Positions 21,121-31,761 of a stretch of DNA of 64,000 bases are shown here, piece by piece (positions within the stretch are counted from its first letter, which is position 1; each line of letters starts with the position of its first letter). Made by a program: the position numbers and the translations under genes. The stretch comes from Eurosta solidaginis (Eukaryota; Arthropoda; Insecta; Diptera; Tephritidae): assembly GCF_040869045.1 (NCBI RefSeq), contig NC_090319.1, positions 286,537,693 through 286,601,692 of the forward strand, read 5' to 3'. The notes beneath the pieces were generated by a model, which ran no database searches, was not told where the DNA came from, and saw only the letters and a list, made by a program, of their open reading frames with translations.

Positions 21121-21850
21121 GGTTTCCCTCGGTTCATTTTCCTACATTGTTATTTTCCCTTATGTTGTCACCATAGCTCTCAACTGAGTATGTAATGTTC
21201 GGTTACACCCGAACTTAACCTTCCTTACTTGTTTTTTTTTTTCAGTATGAATCCCTTTCTAAATATTTTCGCTTCATTGCCGATGGATGGCTTCCAAGAT
21301 GAGGAATAACATGCTTATTTACATTGTCGACGAGTTCGTTGCGTTCGAGTGATTTAGTATAGCTGCTGCATATTGGAACTTCCTTATATTCTTGATACAA
21401 TTCACCGCTAGTCAAGATTTCTTGTGCCTCTTCACTTTCCGTTTCAGTATAACGCTGATTATCAGCAATCTTGACAGCATCCTTAAGTTTAAAGCGACAA
21501 CTTTCGCAAATACGTCAACGATGAATGTCGGAGACTGCTGGAAAATGCTCAGATATCAGCGCTGCTTCGTTTAAGCTAATGTTTCGAAGTTGAGAGGAAC
21601 ATTTTCTTGATAGCTGCACACATCTGCATTTATTAGTTGATTCCATATCAATGCCTAGTTTCGTTCTGGCCTGTGTCTATCCGTTGTGTTGTTTTTTATA
21701 GTCCATGGGTGCTGTGGCAGGTAATGTCAATCTATGTGTCCGTGGTAGGTAACGTTAATATGCGTGTGTGTGTGCGCGGTATTGATACGTCCGAATTGTT
21801 ACCTTTTCCAAGGGTTGTTTTTGTAGGTATCTAGACATACCGCTTGTTAG

Positions 21851-22156
21851 CTAAGCGGTAGGTTGATGTAGGTAGAAATCGGTGATTTTTGCCGTTTGGT
21901 AAATTTTTCGTTTTTGCTTGTTCATTGTTACGTGTTTGGTTGCTGTACCTTCTGGCTTGTGCTGTTTTTTGTAAACTAGTTTTAAGGGTTCAAACATTTC
22001 GTCAGAGATAGTGTTGGTTTGTTCGTTTATTATCCTGCCGTCAAATGTTTTTAACTTGTATATATCCATGTTCTCAAGTACATTGAGCCGCCGACCTTTT
22101 CCTTGTACGTGAAGTATTCGAGCCGTTGTTTTGATGTTAGCTGGGGTGCACCCCAC
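21851..22156 (-). pseudogene. Penelope-type GIY-YIG C-terminal fragment
   Basis: A 101-codon frame reading GRRLNVLENMDIYKLK and IINEQTNTISDEMF. In GIY-YIG domains of Penelope-like elements a Glu in an LE-x-MEI-like helix and a following Asn in NEQT are conserved, and both are present. It begins directly at the inner edge of the right arm of the 6-kb element, so it is either a captured fragment or part of a neighbouring dead copy. It differs from the GIY-YIG relic at 3450-3830. Confidence 0.55.
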
Positions 22157-22159
22157 TGG

Positions 22160-22697
22160 AATATAAAATTTTTACAGTGTATTTTTACGCGTGATATCAA
22201 AATATCAGAAAGTAACCAAGAGATGCATTTACTTAAAAAAATTTAAAAAAAAAACCCATTTTAGTTTTCAGATATGTTATATATATTAAATAGACCTTTC
22301 TAAGATAAAATTTTATTTTTCAAAATCGCTTGATCTTTGAAGTGTTTTTTCAGTTTTAAACTTTATTTAAAAAAAAATTTTTTTTTCAGTATACTAAAAA
22401 TTTTTACAGTGTATTTTTTTGAAAGCTCATTTCAATACCTTTCTAATGGTATGAAGATCTTTGAAATCGGTAAAGCCATTCCGTAGTAATCACACTTTAA
22501 AAGTACCTATTATCGTCATTTTTCTAATATTTTCGGATATTTCGATACCTTGCCACGCCCACAATTTTTCGAAAATGCAATTTTTAAAAATGAGGTTGTG
22601 TTTGAGTGGGTAAGATGTAACCCCATGCAAAATTTCATCAAATTCTGAGGGGGTCGGGTTCAACGCATATTGGATTTGATATGAAATTCATCATATG
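22160..22697 (-). repeat. Right inverted arm of the 6-kb element
   Basis: Complement of the left arm. The inner edge lies at the AATACACTGTAAAAATTTT boundary, where a short internal stretch of the left arm is absent. Confidence 0.85.
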
Positions 22698-23467
22698 TAA
22701 AAAACCGCTGCTACACCACAAACCGCCGTATACACCTAACAATTTAGTTTTCCGTTTCCTTTGGTTTCATAATTAGCACTTGTTAATATCATTTTGTGGT
22801 AAGCAAATTTAATTCCCTCCTTCTTTTCTATGAACGGGTTTTATCTCATTTCTCCACATGCTTACTGCACAAAATTTGCTAATGATATTCAACATTGTTG
22901 TAGTTTAGATGTTTTTGCCTCTTTGCGCTCTTTCCATTATGGCCGTTTGTTTGTTAGGGTCGTCGTGTCGATGAGTTGAATGAGTTGATGGCATTGATGG
23001 GATGGCAGTGAAATGCCGCACGCATCTACAACAGCATTTAGTATCATTAGCACAATGTCCTTGTCAGCATATTCGTCTGTTAATAGGAAGAGATTCATTC
23101 AAACACATTTGTATGTATGTGCGGTGTGGTATTCAATGGAGTGTCGGGTTAAAATTAATGAAGTGATTACAACTAACTCTAAATAAACTTGGATTAAAAA
23201 CAAGCAAAGTTAAATCAATGAAAAATAATGCCTCAGCTTATAGAATGGCTTATAATATGAAGTTTGCTATTGTTAATATAAAATTCAAATTAGGTGCTCG
23301 GAAATGCTTTGAATAAAAGTTTGCATATAAATTGGGTTTTGCATATTACAGTTACTTGAATGTGTACAACATTCTCAGATTTATTAATAAGGTCTTACTA
23401 CACATCTTATTGATGCTAAAAATATGGAAGTTTGAATGGTTATATGTCCAGATGTTTTTGTTTTTAA
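22698..23467. other. Anonymous DNA
   Basis: No supported gene or repeat. Composition is less homopolymeric than the surroundings, so it may be unique host DNA. Confidence 0.4.
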
Positions 23468-23870
23468 TACCCAGCTGAACTTGTACACAGGGTATTATAA
23501 CTTTTTTTTTTTATAAAGGAATCGAAATAGATATAGAATTCCAGTTCCACACGATAACTTGAGCAAATATTGATATATCTTCACCAAATTCGGTACACGG
23601 GCTTACCTGGGCCCAGAATATATTGGTATTGTAAATGAGCGAAATCGGACGATAACTGCGGCCACTTTTTCGATATCGAAAATTTAGAAAAATTTGAAAA
23701 AATAAGATAATTCAAAAACGAATACCGCTAAGGTAATAAAATTTGGCAAGTTGATTGGTTTTAAGATGCAAAATATTAATGGCAGAAAATTTTGTAATAT
23801 GGGCATGGCACCACCCACATTTATACGAAGAAAATTAGGAAATTTAACGAGCCATAAATCAAAAAATCTT
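23468..23870 (+). mobile_element. HINE-like element, B-terminal fragment
   Basis: Begins AATACCCAGCTGAACTTGTACACAGGGTATT, which folds as ATACCC/GGGTAT. It continues through ACACGATAACTTGAGC, CTTTTTCGATATCGAAAA and GGCACCACCCAC, then decays. The CTTG end is absent. Confidence 0.75.
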
Positions 23871-24280
23871 TTTTTACGGGATAACCCATTGGGCGGATTT
23901 AAACGGTGTACAAATGGTTAATCTTAAAAACACAGATTTTTTCTGTGCGTGCGTTTGTTACTAAGCTTCTGCTAAGAATTTGGTCCAGGAAGTGGACCAG
24001 GGGTCGACCTAGTCTTTTTGTAGTGCTATTCGCTTGAAATTCTGTACCGGGCTACAGCTTTGACAAAGATGATATTTGAGAACTTTTTCATTCCAAGAAG
24101 TAGACCTTTGGCCGACCTATTCTAAATAAAACAGTTTGTAGTGCGATTTGCTTGAAATTCGGTATAGGGATACGTCCGTGACTACCCTTTTATTTGAGAA
24201 GCTTTTGGAAAGTAAGTAGTTTTTATTGTGCGATTTGTTGGCAATTTAGTTCAAACTTTTAATTCCGAGCGGGCGAGAGC
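23871..24280. other. Anonymous DNA
   Basis: Two loosely similar blocks (TTCGCTTGAAATTCTG..., TTTGCTTGAAATTCGG...) lie about 110 bp apart, with AAGTGGACC/AAGTAGACC preceding. A weak tandem repeat. Confidence 0.35.
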
Positions 24281-24680
24281 TTGTTGTTGTTGTTGTTGTA
24301 GCGTTAAGGACACTCCCCGAAGGCCTTAGGGAGTTTTGTCGATGTTGATGGTCCTTTGCCGGATGCAGATCCAGTACGTTCCGGTACCAAGCCCGACCAT
24401 CTCGGGAACGATTTGTTATGACCACATGCGACTTTCTAGGCCATTCTGCTCTCCCACCTCCTAGATCCGTGAGGAGTTCAGAGTTGACATAGGCTCGGCG
24501 GTTAATGAAACAGGATTCCCCACGGATAGGTGAAGTTGACCATTGGGTTTAGAGAAGCTATATATTGCGCTGGCAACCTGAAAGCGTAGCGCTACACAAC
24601 CCCTTGCATCTGGTATTTTAGTCGCATCTTACGACAGGCATACCTACCGCGGGTATATTCTAACGCCCAAACCCAAACCC
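24281..24680 (-). mobile_element. Retroposon-like repeat with (CAA)n tail on the minus strand
   Basis: (TTG)n at 24281-24299 followed by CTCCCCGAAGGCCTTAGGGAG, GGTCCTTTGCCGGATGCAG, CCCGACCATCTCGGGAACG, TATATTGCGCTGGCAACC and CGACAGGCATACCTACCGCGG. I recognise this order as a very common tephritid repeat. The terminal (CAA)n on the complement suggests retroposition. No protein is encoded. Confidence 0.6.
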
Positions 24681-25189
24681 AAACAAACGAGAACTTGATC
24701 TATTGAAATAATTCGTATACAAATTGTGATTTGCTTAAAATTGGTATAGGAAAATAAGAGATCGGAGTGGAAGAGGAGAAGAAAGAGAAGGGAAATATTG
24801 GGTACCAGCTTCAAATAATTTCGAAGGGGATGCGAATTAAAATTGTTCCTTTTAAGAGACGTGGCATCAAACAAACTCGGTTTTTTGGCAAAATGAAATG
24901 TATATTGCCATTGGGCATGTCCCCGCGTAATTTTCTATGCATCTGAATGACTCTCAAATACCCTCGAACACACGTAAAGAATTTCATCAAAATCGGTCCA
25001 GTCGTTTAGGAGCTGCTCGGGGACATACACACGCAATTTACTTTTTTATTATTCCTTTAAACAAATTGTTTCAAACCATTCTTGAGCTGTCGCAAACGAA
25101 ACTAAAACAATTAAGAATGGTCGTGCCGAAGAACTCAAACCCTGCTAATAAATTATTTGTTGAAAACCTGTTTCAAACATTGATTTTAA
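24681..25189. other. Anonymous DNA
   Basis: Begins with a short CCCAAA repeat at 24666-24684. An 89-codon plus frame at 24937-25206 runs into the HINE and is not supported as a gene. Confidence 0.4.
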
Positions 25190-26855
25190 CAAGTAAGGAA
25201 GGCTAAGTTCGGGTGCAACCGAACATTACATACTCAGCTGAGAACTTTGGAGACAAAATAAGGGAAAATCTCCATGTAAGAAAATTAATCTAGGGTAACC
25301 CTGGAATGTGTTTGTATGACAAGTGTTAATGAGTATTTTAAAAGGGAGTTAGTTCTATAAGTGGACGCCTTTTCGAGATATCGCCACAAAGGTGGACCAG
25401 GGGTGACTCTAGAATTTGTTTGTATGATACGGGTATCAAATTAAAGGTATTAATGAGGGTTTAAAAGGGAGTGGTGGTAGTTGTATATGTGAAGGCGTTT
25501 TCGAAATATCGAACAAAATGCAGACCAGGGTGACCCAGAACATCATCCGTCGGATACCGCTAATTCATTTATATATGTAATACCACGAACAGTATTCCTG
25601 CCAAGATTCCAAGGGCTTTTGATTTCGCCCTGCAGAACTTTTTCATTTTCTTCTACTTAATATGGTAGGTGTCACACCCATTTTACAAAGTTTTTTCTAA
25701 AGTTATATTTTGCGTCAATAAACCAATCAAATTACCATGTTTCATCCCTTTTTTCGTATTTAGTATAGAATTATGGCATTTTTTAAATTTTTCGTAATTT
25801 TCTATATCGAAAAAGTGGGCGTGCTTATAGTCGGATTTGGGCCATTTTTTATACCAAGATAAAGTGAGTTCAGATAAGTCCGTGGAATGAGTTTAGTAAA
25901 GATATATTGGTTTTTGCTCAAGTTAACGTGTTAGCGGCCGAGCGGAAGGACAGACGGCCGACTGTGTATAAAAACTGGGCGTGGCTTCAACCGATTTCGC
26001 CCATTTTCACAGAAAACATTTATCGTCACAGAATCTATGCCCCTACCAAATTTCAGAGGGATTGGAAAATTTTTGTTCGACTTATGGCATTAAAAGTATT
26101 CTAGACAAACTAAATGAAAAAGGGCGGAGCCACGCCTATTTTGAAATTTTCTTTTATTTTTGGATTTTGTTTTACCATATCATTACTGGAGTGGAATGTT
26201 GACATAATTTACTTATATACAGTAAAGATATTCAATTTTTTGTTAAAATTTGACTTTAAACTTTTTTTTTTAAAAAGTGAGAGTATTCTTCATCCGATTT
26301 TGCTACTTTTTATTTAGCACATATATAATAATAGTAGTAACGTTCCTGCCAAATTTCATCATGATATCTTCAACGACTGCCAAATTACAGCTTGCAAAAC
26401 TTTGAAATTACCTTCTTTTAAAAGTGGGCTGTGCCACGCCCATTGTCCAATATTTTACTAATTTTCTATTCTGCGTTATAAGCTCAACGACCTACCAAGT
26501 TTAATCGCCTTATCCGTCTTTGGCAAGGAATTATCGCATTTTTTCGGTTTTCCGAAAATTTCGATATCGAAAAAGTGGGCGTAGTTATAGTCCGATATCG
26601 TTCATTTTAAATAGCCGTCTGGGGTGAGTGCCCAGGAACCTACGTACCAAATTTCATCAAGATACCTCATAATTTACTCAAGTTATCGTGTTAACGGACA
26701 GACGGACGGACGCTCATGACTCAATCAAATTTTTTTTCGATACTGATGATTTTGATACGGAGGTCTATATCTATCTCGATTCCTTTATACCTTACAACGC
26801 ACCGTTATCCAATCAAAGTTAATATACTCGGTATGCAAAGCACGCTGAGTATAAA
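25190..26855 (-). mobile_element. HINE-like element, complete 1.67-kb copy
   Basis: Both ends are present: CAAGTAAGGAAGGCTAAG with hairpin GTTCGGGTGCAACCGAAC at the left, and CACGCTGAGTATAAAA at the right. It has only about one to two minisatellite units, then several GTGGGCGTGG-type modules and a GACGGACGGACG site. It is the best short reference copy. Preceded by AA, the complement of a T/T insertion site. Confidence 0.87.
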
Positions 26856-27585
26856 AACATAGAAATATACCAGTGAGACATAATAATTTTAATAAAAACA
26901 AAAAAACCAAAGTATCTAAAATTAGTCGAAAATTTTAGAAATAAATATCTCATGAACAGTGCTGCTCAAAATTTTTATATTGAGGTGCGAATCACAATAC
27001 ATGTACAAAGTTGTATATACATTTACATTTTTTTTTTTTTTTGTATGTAAAAAATAAAAAATAAATTTTGAAATGTTCAAAAAGCCCCATAGTTTTAATA
27101 TTTTGATTCCTTAAAACATTTCGTAATCAAGAGCAATTAAACTTTATTCTCAAAATCCAGCATAACAACTTCACTCTCCACCGGTAGATATTTATCACTT
27201 GTATGACATTCAGATCATCTCCATAAATTTTTTACGACACGTGATTTATTACCGGAGTTACAGCTTCGGAATTGTGGTGAACAACTAAGGCTAAAAAGGG
27301 CGCAGTCACGCCCTTTTCGTAAAATTTTGAATCGATGTTGCTGGCAACGCAAATGTTATTATTATTATTATAATATAATAATAACCCAAATGTTAGTCCA
27401 AATACAATATTTTACCTAGTTCGCTTCATTAATATCTCATACATATGAAGCGAGATGTTTGCGAAGTACTAAATTTTTCTACCCCAACATCTGAAGACGC
27501 ATGATGCAAGACATGCGACTCATCATGACTTCTAATCATATTACCGTCAAAAAGGCGTATACATATTTCGAAGTAAAATTAATAA
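26856..27585. other. Anonymous AT-rich DNA
   Basis: No supported gene. Poly-T at 27030 and an ATT/ATA run at 27358-27385. Confidence 0.45.
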
Positions 27586-27935
27586 ATGTTAGGTGCGATA
27601 ACTTTCGAAAAGATTTTAGGAAGAGCTTCTCTTCCAATTTGCGCCGTTCTCCTTTTAATTTTTCCTACAAATTGGCGGGACGGGACCTACTTATTTTATG
27701 ACGACTCCGCACGGCACCCGCAAGACAGATGAGTTCTCACTAGAAGCTTTTCATGGCAGAAATACACTCGGAGTGCTTGCCAAACGCTGAGGTCACTCAT
27801 CCCACTTAGAAACATTTTCTTCTAATTGAGAAAACTTGTTTTTAAAAATTTTGATGTCGCTTTGCCCGGGGTGTGAACTCGGGATCTTCGGTGTGGTACG
27901 CGGAACACGCTACCATCACACCATGGCGGCTGCCA
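27586..27935 (-). mobile_element. tRNA-derived SINE, near full length
   Basis: Complement of the SINE at 63417 along its length: head with GTGATGGTAGCGTGTTCCGCG, B box GAGTTCACACCCC, GGGCAAAGCGACATC, TGGCAAGCACTCCGAGTG, GCAGAAATACACTC complement, CGTCCCGCCAATTTG and a GCGCACC tail. No clear TSD, so it is moderately old. Confidence 0.88.
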
Positions 27936-28291
27936 ATTTTCTTAATGAATCAAATTGAATAAACATTTTTTTCAGGGCCATAATATTTTTGAATAATTTT
28001 TAGTTGCCAATTTTTAGTGCAAATTTGTTTTTTATACCGAAGTGCTCGCTAATCATATGAAAGTGCATTTGCTTTGCACTTACATATGAAAATCAAAAAC
28101 TCCCATACAAATTTTGTTTATATGCGAGGGCATGAGGGAGTGCTTTGAAATTTTTTTTTTTTTTTATATATTTGAAGTGTAAATTTGTATCTGTGCCTAT
28201 GATACAGGGCAAAACAAACAAAAGTGCTTTAACTGTAGGAGGGTTCAACAGCACTGCTCATCATTATCCTGGTAGTATGGTTTTTGAGAAA
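27936..28291. other. Anonymous DNA with a short hairpin
   Basis: 28056-28092 can fold: CATATGAAAGTGCA pairs with TGCACTTACATATG-like sequence. Too short to call a small RNA gene. Confidence 0.4.
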
Positions 28292-29089
28292 TCTTAATAT
28301 ATAAAAAAACACGTGTCACAACATTTTCGGCCGCGATGGACTCCTAACCTACTGAACAGATTTTGAATATGTTTTGCACCCCGTATGTAGTTTGATCTAA
28401 CTTGAGACATAGGATAGGTTATATCTCAGTTTATAGTCGCAATATTATTTTATTGCAAATTTTTTTTATTTGTTAATACGTAATAATAAAATGTTACGTA
28501 TACGCAGTGGTCCACCTCTTTTCAATTGGTATGGATACGTGCTTACATACATATAGTATATATATATATATATAGCACATCACAGGGCCGGCGAGAGAGG
28601 GGCCCGGGGTTTCTGAGGGGGCCCATTATATGAGGTACTAAGACATTTTTTTTAATTCAGGAGAGTCATTAGTTGTTCTATGTGCAATTTTTAAGCCGAA
28701 TTTCAAAAGCAACGAATATCTGCATTTCGTTTTAGTATTATAGTGAAGTGTGAAAAATAAAAATCTATATATATTAAACTGACTCGGAGTGGGACCGGGA
28801 CTGGGACTGGAATAAAATACATACCACCCTCTTGGACAGGCATACAGGAGAACGAGAAGGAATTGAGAGAAGAGAAAAGAGAGAAGGAAAAGGAGATTGA
28901 TAAAGAGATAGAATGAGACGAAGATGGAGATAGATGAAGCGAAAAAGACGGAGGGAGGAGTGAATAAAAAGATTAGGAAAAGTGAAGAGGGGGGGGGGGG
29001 GGGAGGGCAGAATCACACGGAAAAAGCTTATTAAAATGTATGCAGATGGGCCAAATTTAGGGCTGGACAACGTCTGCCGGGTCTTCTAG
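28292..29089 (+). mobile_element. Helitron-like non-autonomous element, possibly two nested
   Basis: Starts TCTTAATATATAAAA followed by ACACGTGTCACAAC and GCCGCGATGGACTCCTAA. It ends GACAACGTCTGCCGGGTC, then TTCTAG|T. The TC start, CTAG end and absence of TSD suit Helitrons, and the terminal phrase is one I know from insect Helitrons. A second TC-type start (TCTATATATATTAAA) at 28762 could mean a shorter element nested in an older one. Interior low-complexity: (TA)n at 28556, a GA-rich run and a G run at 28988. No Rep/helicase. A 98-codon minus frame in the GA-rich part is not a gene. Confidence 0.55.
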
Positions 29090-30025
29090 TTATTTTATAT
29101 AATTTAAGTGAAAACAGCCATTAAAAATCCATCGGTTGGTATGAAAATCCCCATAAATACATTTAACTACACAACCGAATGTGAGTGTTACCACATAATT
29201 ATTGGTAAGAATCCATTTTTAAGCAACTTGTATTACATTTCTTTTTTATCTGCAAAGCATTGTTTGAGCTCCCTTTTCTCACCTCCTTCCGCTTTTTGTA
29301 AGCATATGTTAATATGTTTCGGAAATGAGAATTCATGTTTCACGCCAAATAGTCAAGCAAAATAAATACAAAAAAAAACTGGAACATTGCATAGCGAAAA
29401 GAGTAAAAGCGTCCTTGTACTGGCATTAAGAACCACATTAAAAGCAATACACAAACAACAAAAAATGAGCAAATCAAATAAAAGGCAAATAAAAGAAATG
29501 AGTCTGTGCGCTGAACCAAAATTGAAATGCATAATGAAAAAGGCAAGAAATTATGCGAAAAAGAATATTCACGGACGTAGTCAGTATGTGGTGATATTGT
29601 TGTACTTAAGGATATAATGAATTATAGCGGCCGCGAAAGAAATGAAAAACAAATATGCAACCCAGCGCAAAGATGTTGAAATTCTAGAGCTAAGATAAAA
29701 AATACAAAAAAAGTACGTGCGCGCTTCTTGTGCGCAGCATTGAGTAGCACACAAGGAAATAAATACTCGAATGAATGTAGTTTTCGGAGATTTTTTTAAA
29801 TATCAGATTTTATAATATGCAAATATGCAGTTAAGTAGTCAAAAAGTTATCATGTACTTGTATGTAGAAAGATTTGTAAGTACCTACATATGTCATCTGC
29901 TTTATAAACTTCTTACTCTTTACAGCTGTGTAGCTTTAAGTTCTCTTAGCCAAAAAAATGTTATGCAAATGCAACACTAAACCACAGAACGAACTCTTTC
30001 GGAAGTAAGAGGTAAATAAAATAAA
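29090..30025. other. Anonymous DNA
   Basis: Overlapping short frames on both strands (29108-29617) lack recognisable domains or coding bias. Nothing else is supported. Confidence 0.45.
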
Positions 30026-31230
30026 CAAGTAAAGGTGTCTAAGTTCGGGTGTAACCGAACATTATATACTCAGCGTGTACAATTGAAACATTTCATTTCA
30101 GAAAAATTACTTTTCTACATAACACGTGGCACCGCCCATTTAAAAAAAATTTATCCCCATTTCCTCTTACAATAAAACTTGATAAGTGAAATATCATTGA
30201 TTCAAAGCTATTTTTTGCTAAGTTGTAGCTTATTATTCTAGTCTACGACTCTTTTGAACTTGCTTTATATCTAAGTTGCCGTGATCTTTAACCGATCCCG
30301 TCCATTCTTACTAGAAATATGTGTACACAATTTCAATACGATCCGTTAATTTTTCTTCGAGTTATGGCTCCGGAAACACAGAAAATTGCTTAGTCATAAA
30401 AGGGGCGGTGCCACACCCATTTTCAAAAATTTTAGTGTTTTCCAATTTAATGTTATAATTCAATTTAGAAAGTAAAATTCTATTGATACAAAGCTCTTTT
30501 TCGCTAAGATATAGCTTATTATTTTCGTCTACGACCCTTTAAAAAATTTTTATATATAAAAGTGGGCGTGGTCTTTAACCGAACTCATCCATTTTTTCTA
30601 CAAATATTACCTGCTATAGGAAAAATTTGTGTACCCAATTTTATTACGATCCGTTAATTTTTCTTCGAGTTATGGCTCCGGAAACACAGAAAATTGCTTA
30701 GTGATAAAATGGGCGGTGCCACGCCCATTTTTTTAAATTTTAAGTTTTTCCTGTTTATTGTTATAAATTTATTTGGGAAATGAAATACCATTGATATAAA
30801 GCTTTTTCTTGCAAAGATATCGCTTATTTTATTCGTCCACGACCCTTCTAAAAATCTTTTATATAAAAGTGGGCGTGGCCCTTAACCGATTTCGTTGATT
30901 TTTCTTGAATTTTTATATAGAATTTTTATCAAAAGTCTCAATATCAGTCCACACGTCAAATTTCAACATTCAAGGTGTATTTTTTACTAAATAATAAGAT
31001 TTTTTGTGTTTTCCAAAATGTTATATATATAAAAAGTGGGCGTGGTTATCATCTAATTTCGCTCATTTTCAATACCAACCTATTCTGGCTCCAGATAAGC
31101 TCGTGTACCAAATTTAGTGAAGGTATCTCAATATTTACTCAAGTTATCGTGTTAACGGGCGGACATGGCTCAATCAAATGTTTTTTCGATACTGATGATT
31201 TTGATATGAAGTCTATATCTATCTCGATTC
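30026..31230 (-). mobile_element. HINE-like element, 307-bp-unit subtype
   Basis: Left end CAAGTAAAGGTGTCTAAG and hairpin GTTCGGGTGTAACCGAAC. Body: three tandem units sharing TTCTTCGAGTTATGGCTCC (30353 and 30661, 308 bp apart) and GGGGCGGTGCCAC. The right part has GTGGGCGTGGTTATCATC and ATGGCTCAATCAAA, then breaks off at CTCGATTCCT before the terminal hairpin. The complement of this layout is the 8934-12468 copy. Confidence 0.83.
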
Positions 31231-31755
31231 CTCTCGGAAACAGCCTGGGAGTTTTATCGCCAAGCCGGAAATAATGCTACACTGCTAATTACCCACATAT
31301 CACATGGAAGATTGATTAAAGTATAAATCACCACAATGAGACATTTTCGACTCGTTTTTACGACTAAAAACTGTTTAATCAATTCTGCGATCAAAAGAAG
31401 ACTCGAAATAGACTCCCTCTTATGAGTGAAATATGACTTATTGAAAAAGCAACAACAAAATGTGAAGCGATCGCACAAAAAGATTAAAATAAGATTCCAA
31501 ATAGGCTCTTAAATGTCTCGAGAAAGAATCGCAGAAGCTTTAAAACACCCTTAAAAATTATTCCCACAAGACTCATAAATGATGGTAAATATGACTCGAA
31601 AAAGAATAAATACTAATTAGAAATATGGGTTAAAAGAGGCTCACCAAGTGTAGCCGCGCGTAGGGTACCATTTTCTCCCGACGAGGGAGTCTTTTCTGAT
31701 CAGAAAATGAGCGCATATATTCTTATTTTGATCATGATGGAGACTCGAAAAAGAC
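31231..31755. other. Anonymous DNA with recurrent GACTC words
   Basis: GACTCGAAA, GACTCATAA and AGACTC recur at irregular spacing (31395, 31575, 31595, 31740). No gene supported. Confidence 0.4.
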
Positions 31756-31761
31756 TCTAAT

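Larger units (their letters stand above)
18381..21231 (+). mobile_element. HINE-like element with minisatellite, full length
   Basis: Starts TTTATACTCAGTTGAGCAG and ends CCTTCCTTACTTG before a T run. Order: terminal hairpin, TCTATATCTATCTCG complement, (CCGT)n, paired GTGGGCGTGG/CGATATCGAAA modules, 130-bp minisatellite, CTCAACTGAGTATG, hairpin GTTCGGTTACACCCGAAC, end. It interrupts the coding relic described at 18041-21646. Fragmentary frames along it are not genes. Confidence 0.85.
18041..21646 (-). pseudogene. Unrecognised Cys-rich protein relic of the 6-kb element
   Basis: Two coding blocks on the minus strand are split by a HINE-like insertion (18381-21231). Block 1 (21646-21260) starts ATG and reads about 130 codons. 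It has a Cys cluster (CRC...KC) in the first 20 residues and CESCRFKLKDAV near residue 60, with one in-frame TGA where CGA (Arg) is expected between them. This spacing suggests a zinc-binding N-terminal domain. Block 2 (18432-18041) holds a Ser/Gly-rich linker, a predicted coiled coil (SEDLKKMKAYYEQILENM) and ILSLLPNTMTSKEIKDIF, then a basic tail and stop. A one-base frame slip occurs across the junction. It could be a transposase or an accessory DNA-binding protein; I cannot name a family. Confidence 0.5.
16695..22697. mobile_element. 6-kb element with ~500-bp near-identical inverted arms
   Basis: Left arm (16695-17215) and right arm (22160-22697) are inverted copies that differ at only scattered bases. 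Both begin near CATATGA and continue TTTCATATCAAA, then GAACCCGACCCCCTC, then GTGGGCGTGGCAAGG. The interior, after removing a 2.85-kb HINE-like insertion, carries on the minus strand a Penelope-type GIY-YIG fragment and a separate protein relic that I do not recognise. Long arms plus an internal gene suggest an autonomous-derived DNA transposon; foldback elements or a palindromic rearrangement are alternatives. No clear TSD was found. Confidence 0.65.

Noticed and set aside
28056..28092. Hairpin as a microRNA precursor
   Set aside because: The arms are only about 14 bp; too short for a Drosha substrate.
28774..29070. 98-codon minus-strand frame rich in Ser, Pro and Phe
   Set aside because: It reads through a GA-rich low-complexity tract and a G run of a Helitron-like element.
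29108..29617. Two adjacent plus-strand frames (85 and 76 codons) as a possible small gene
   Set aside because: No start context, domain, splice logic or coding bias; an overlapping antisense frame of equal length exists.
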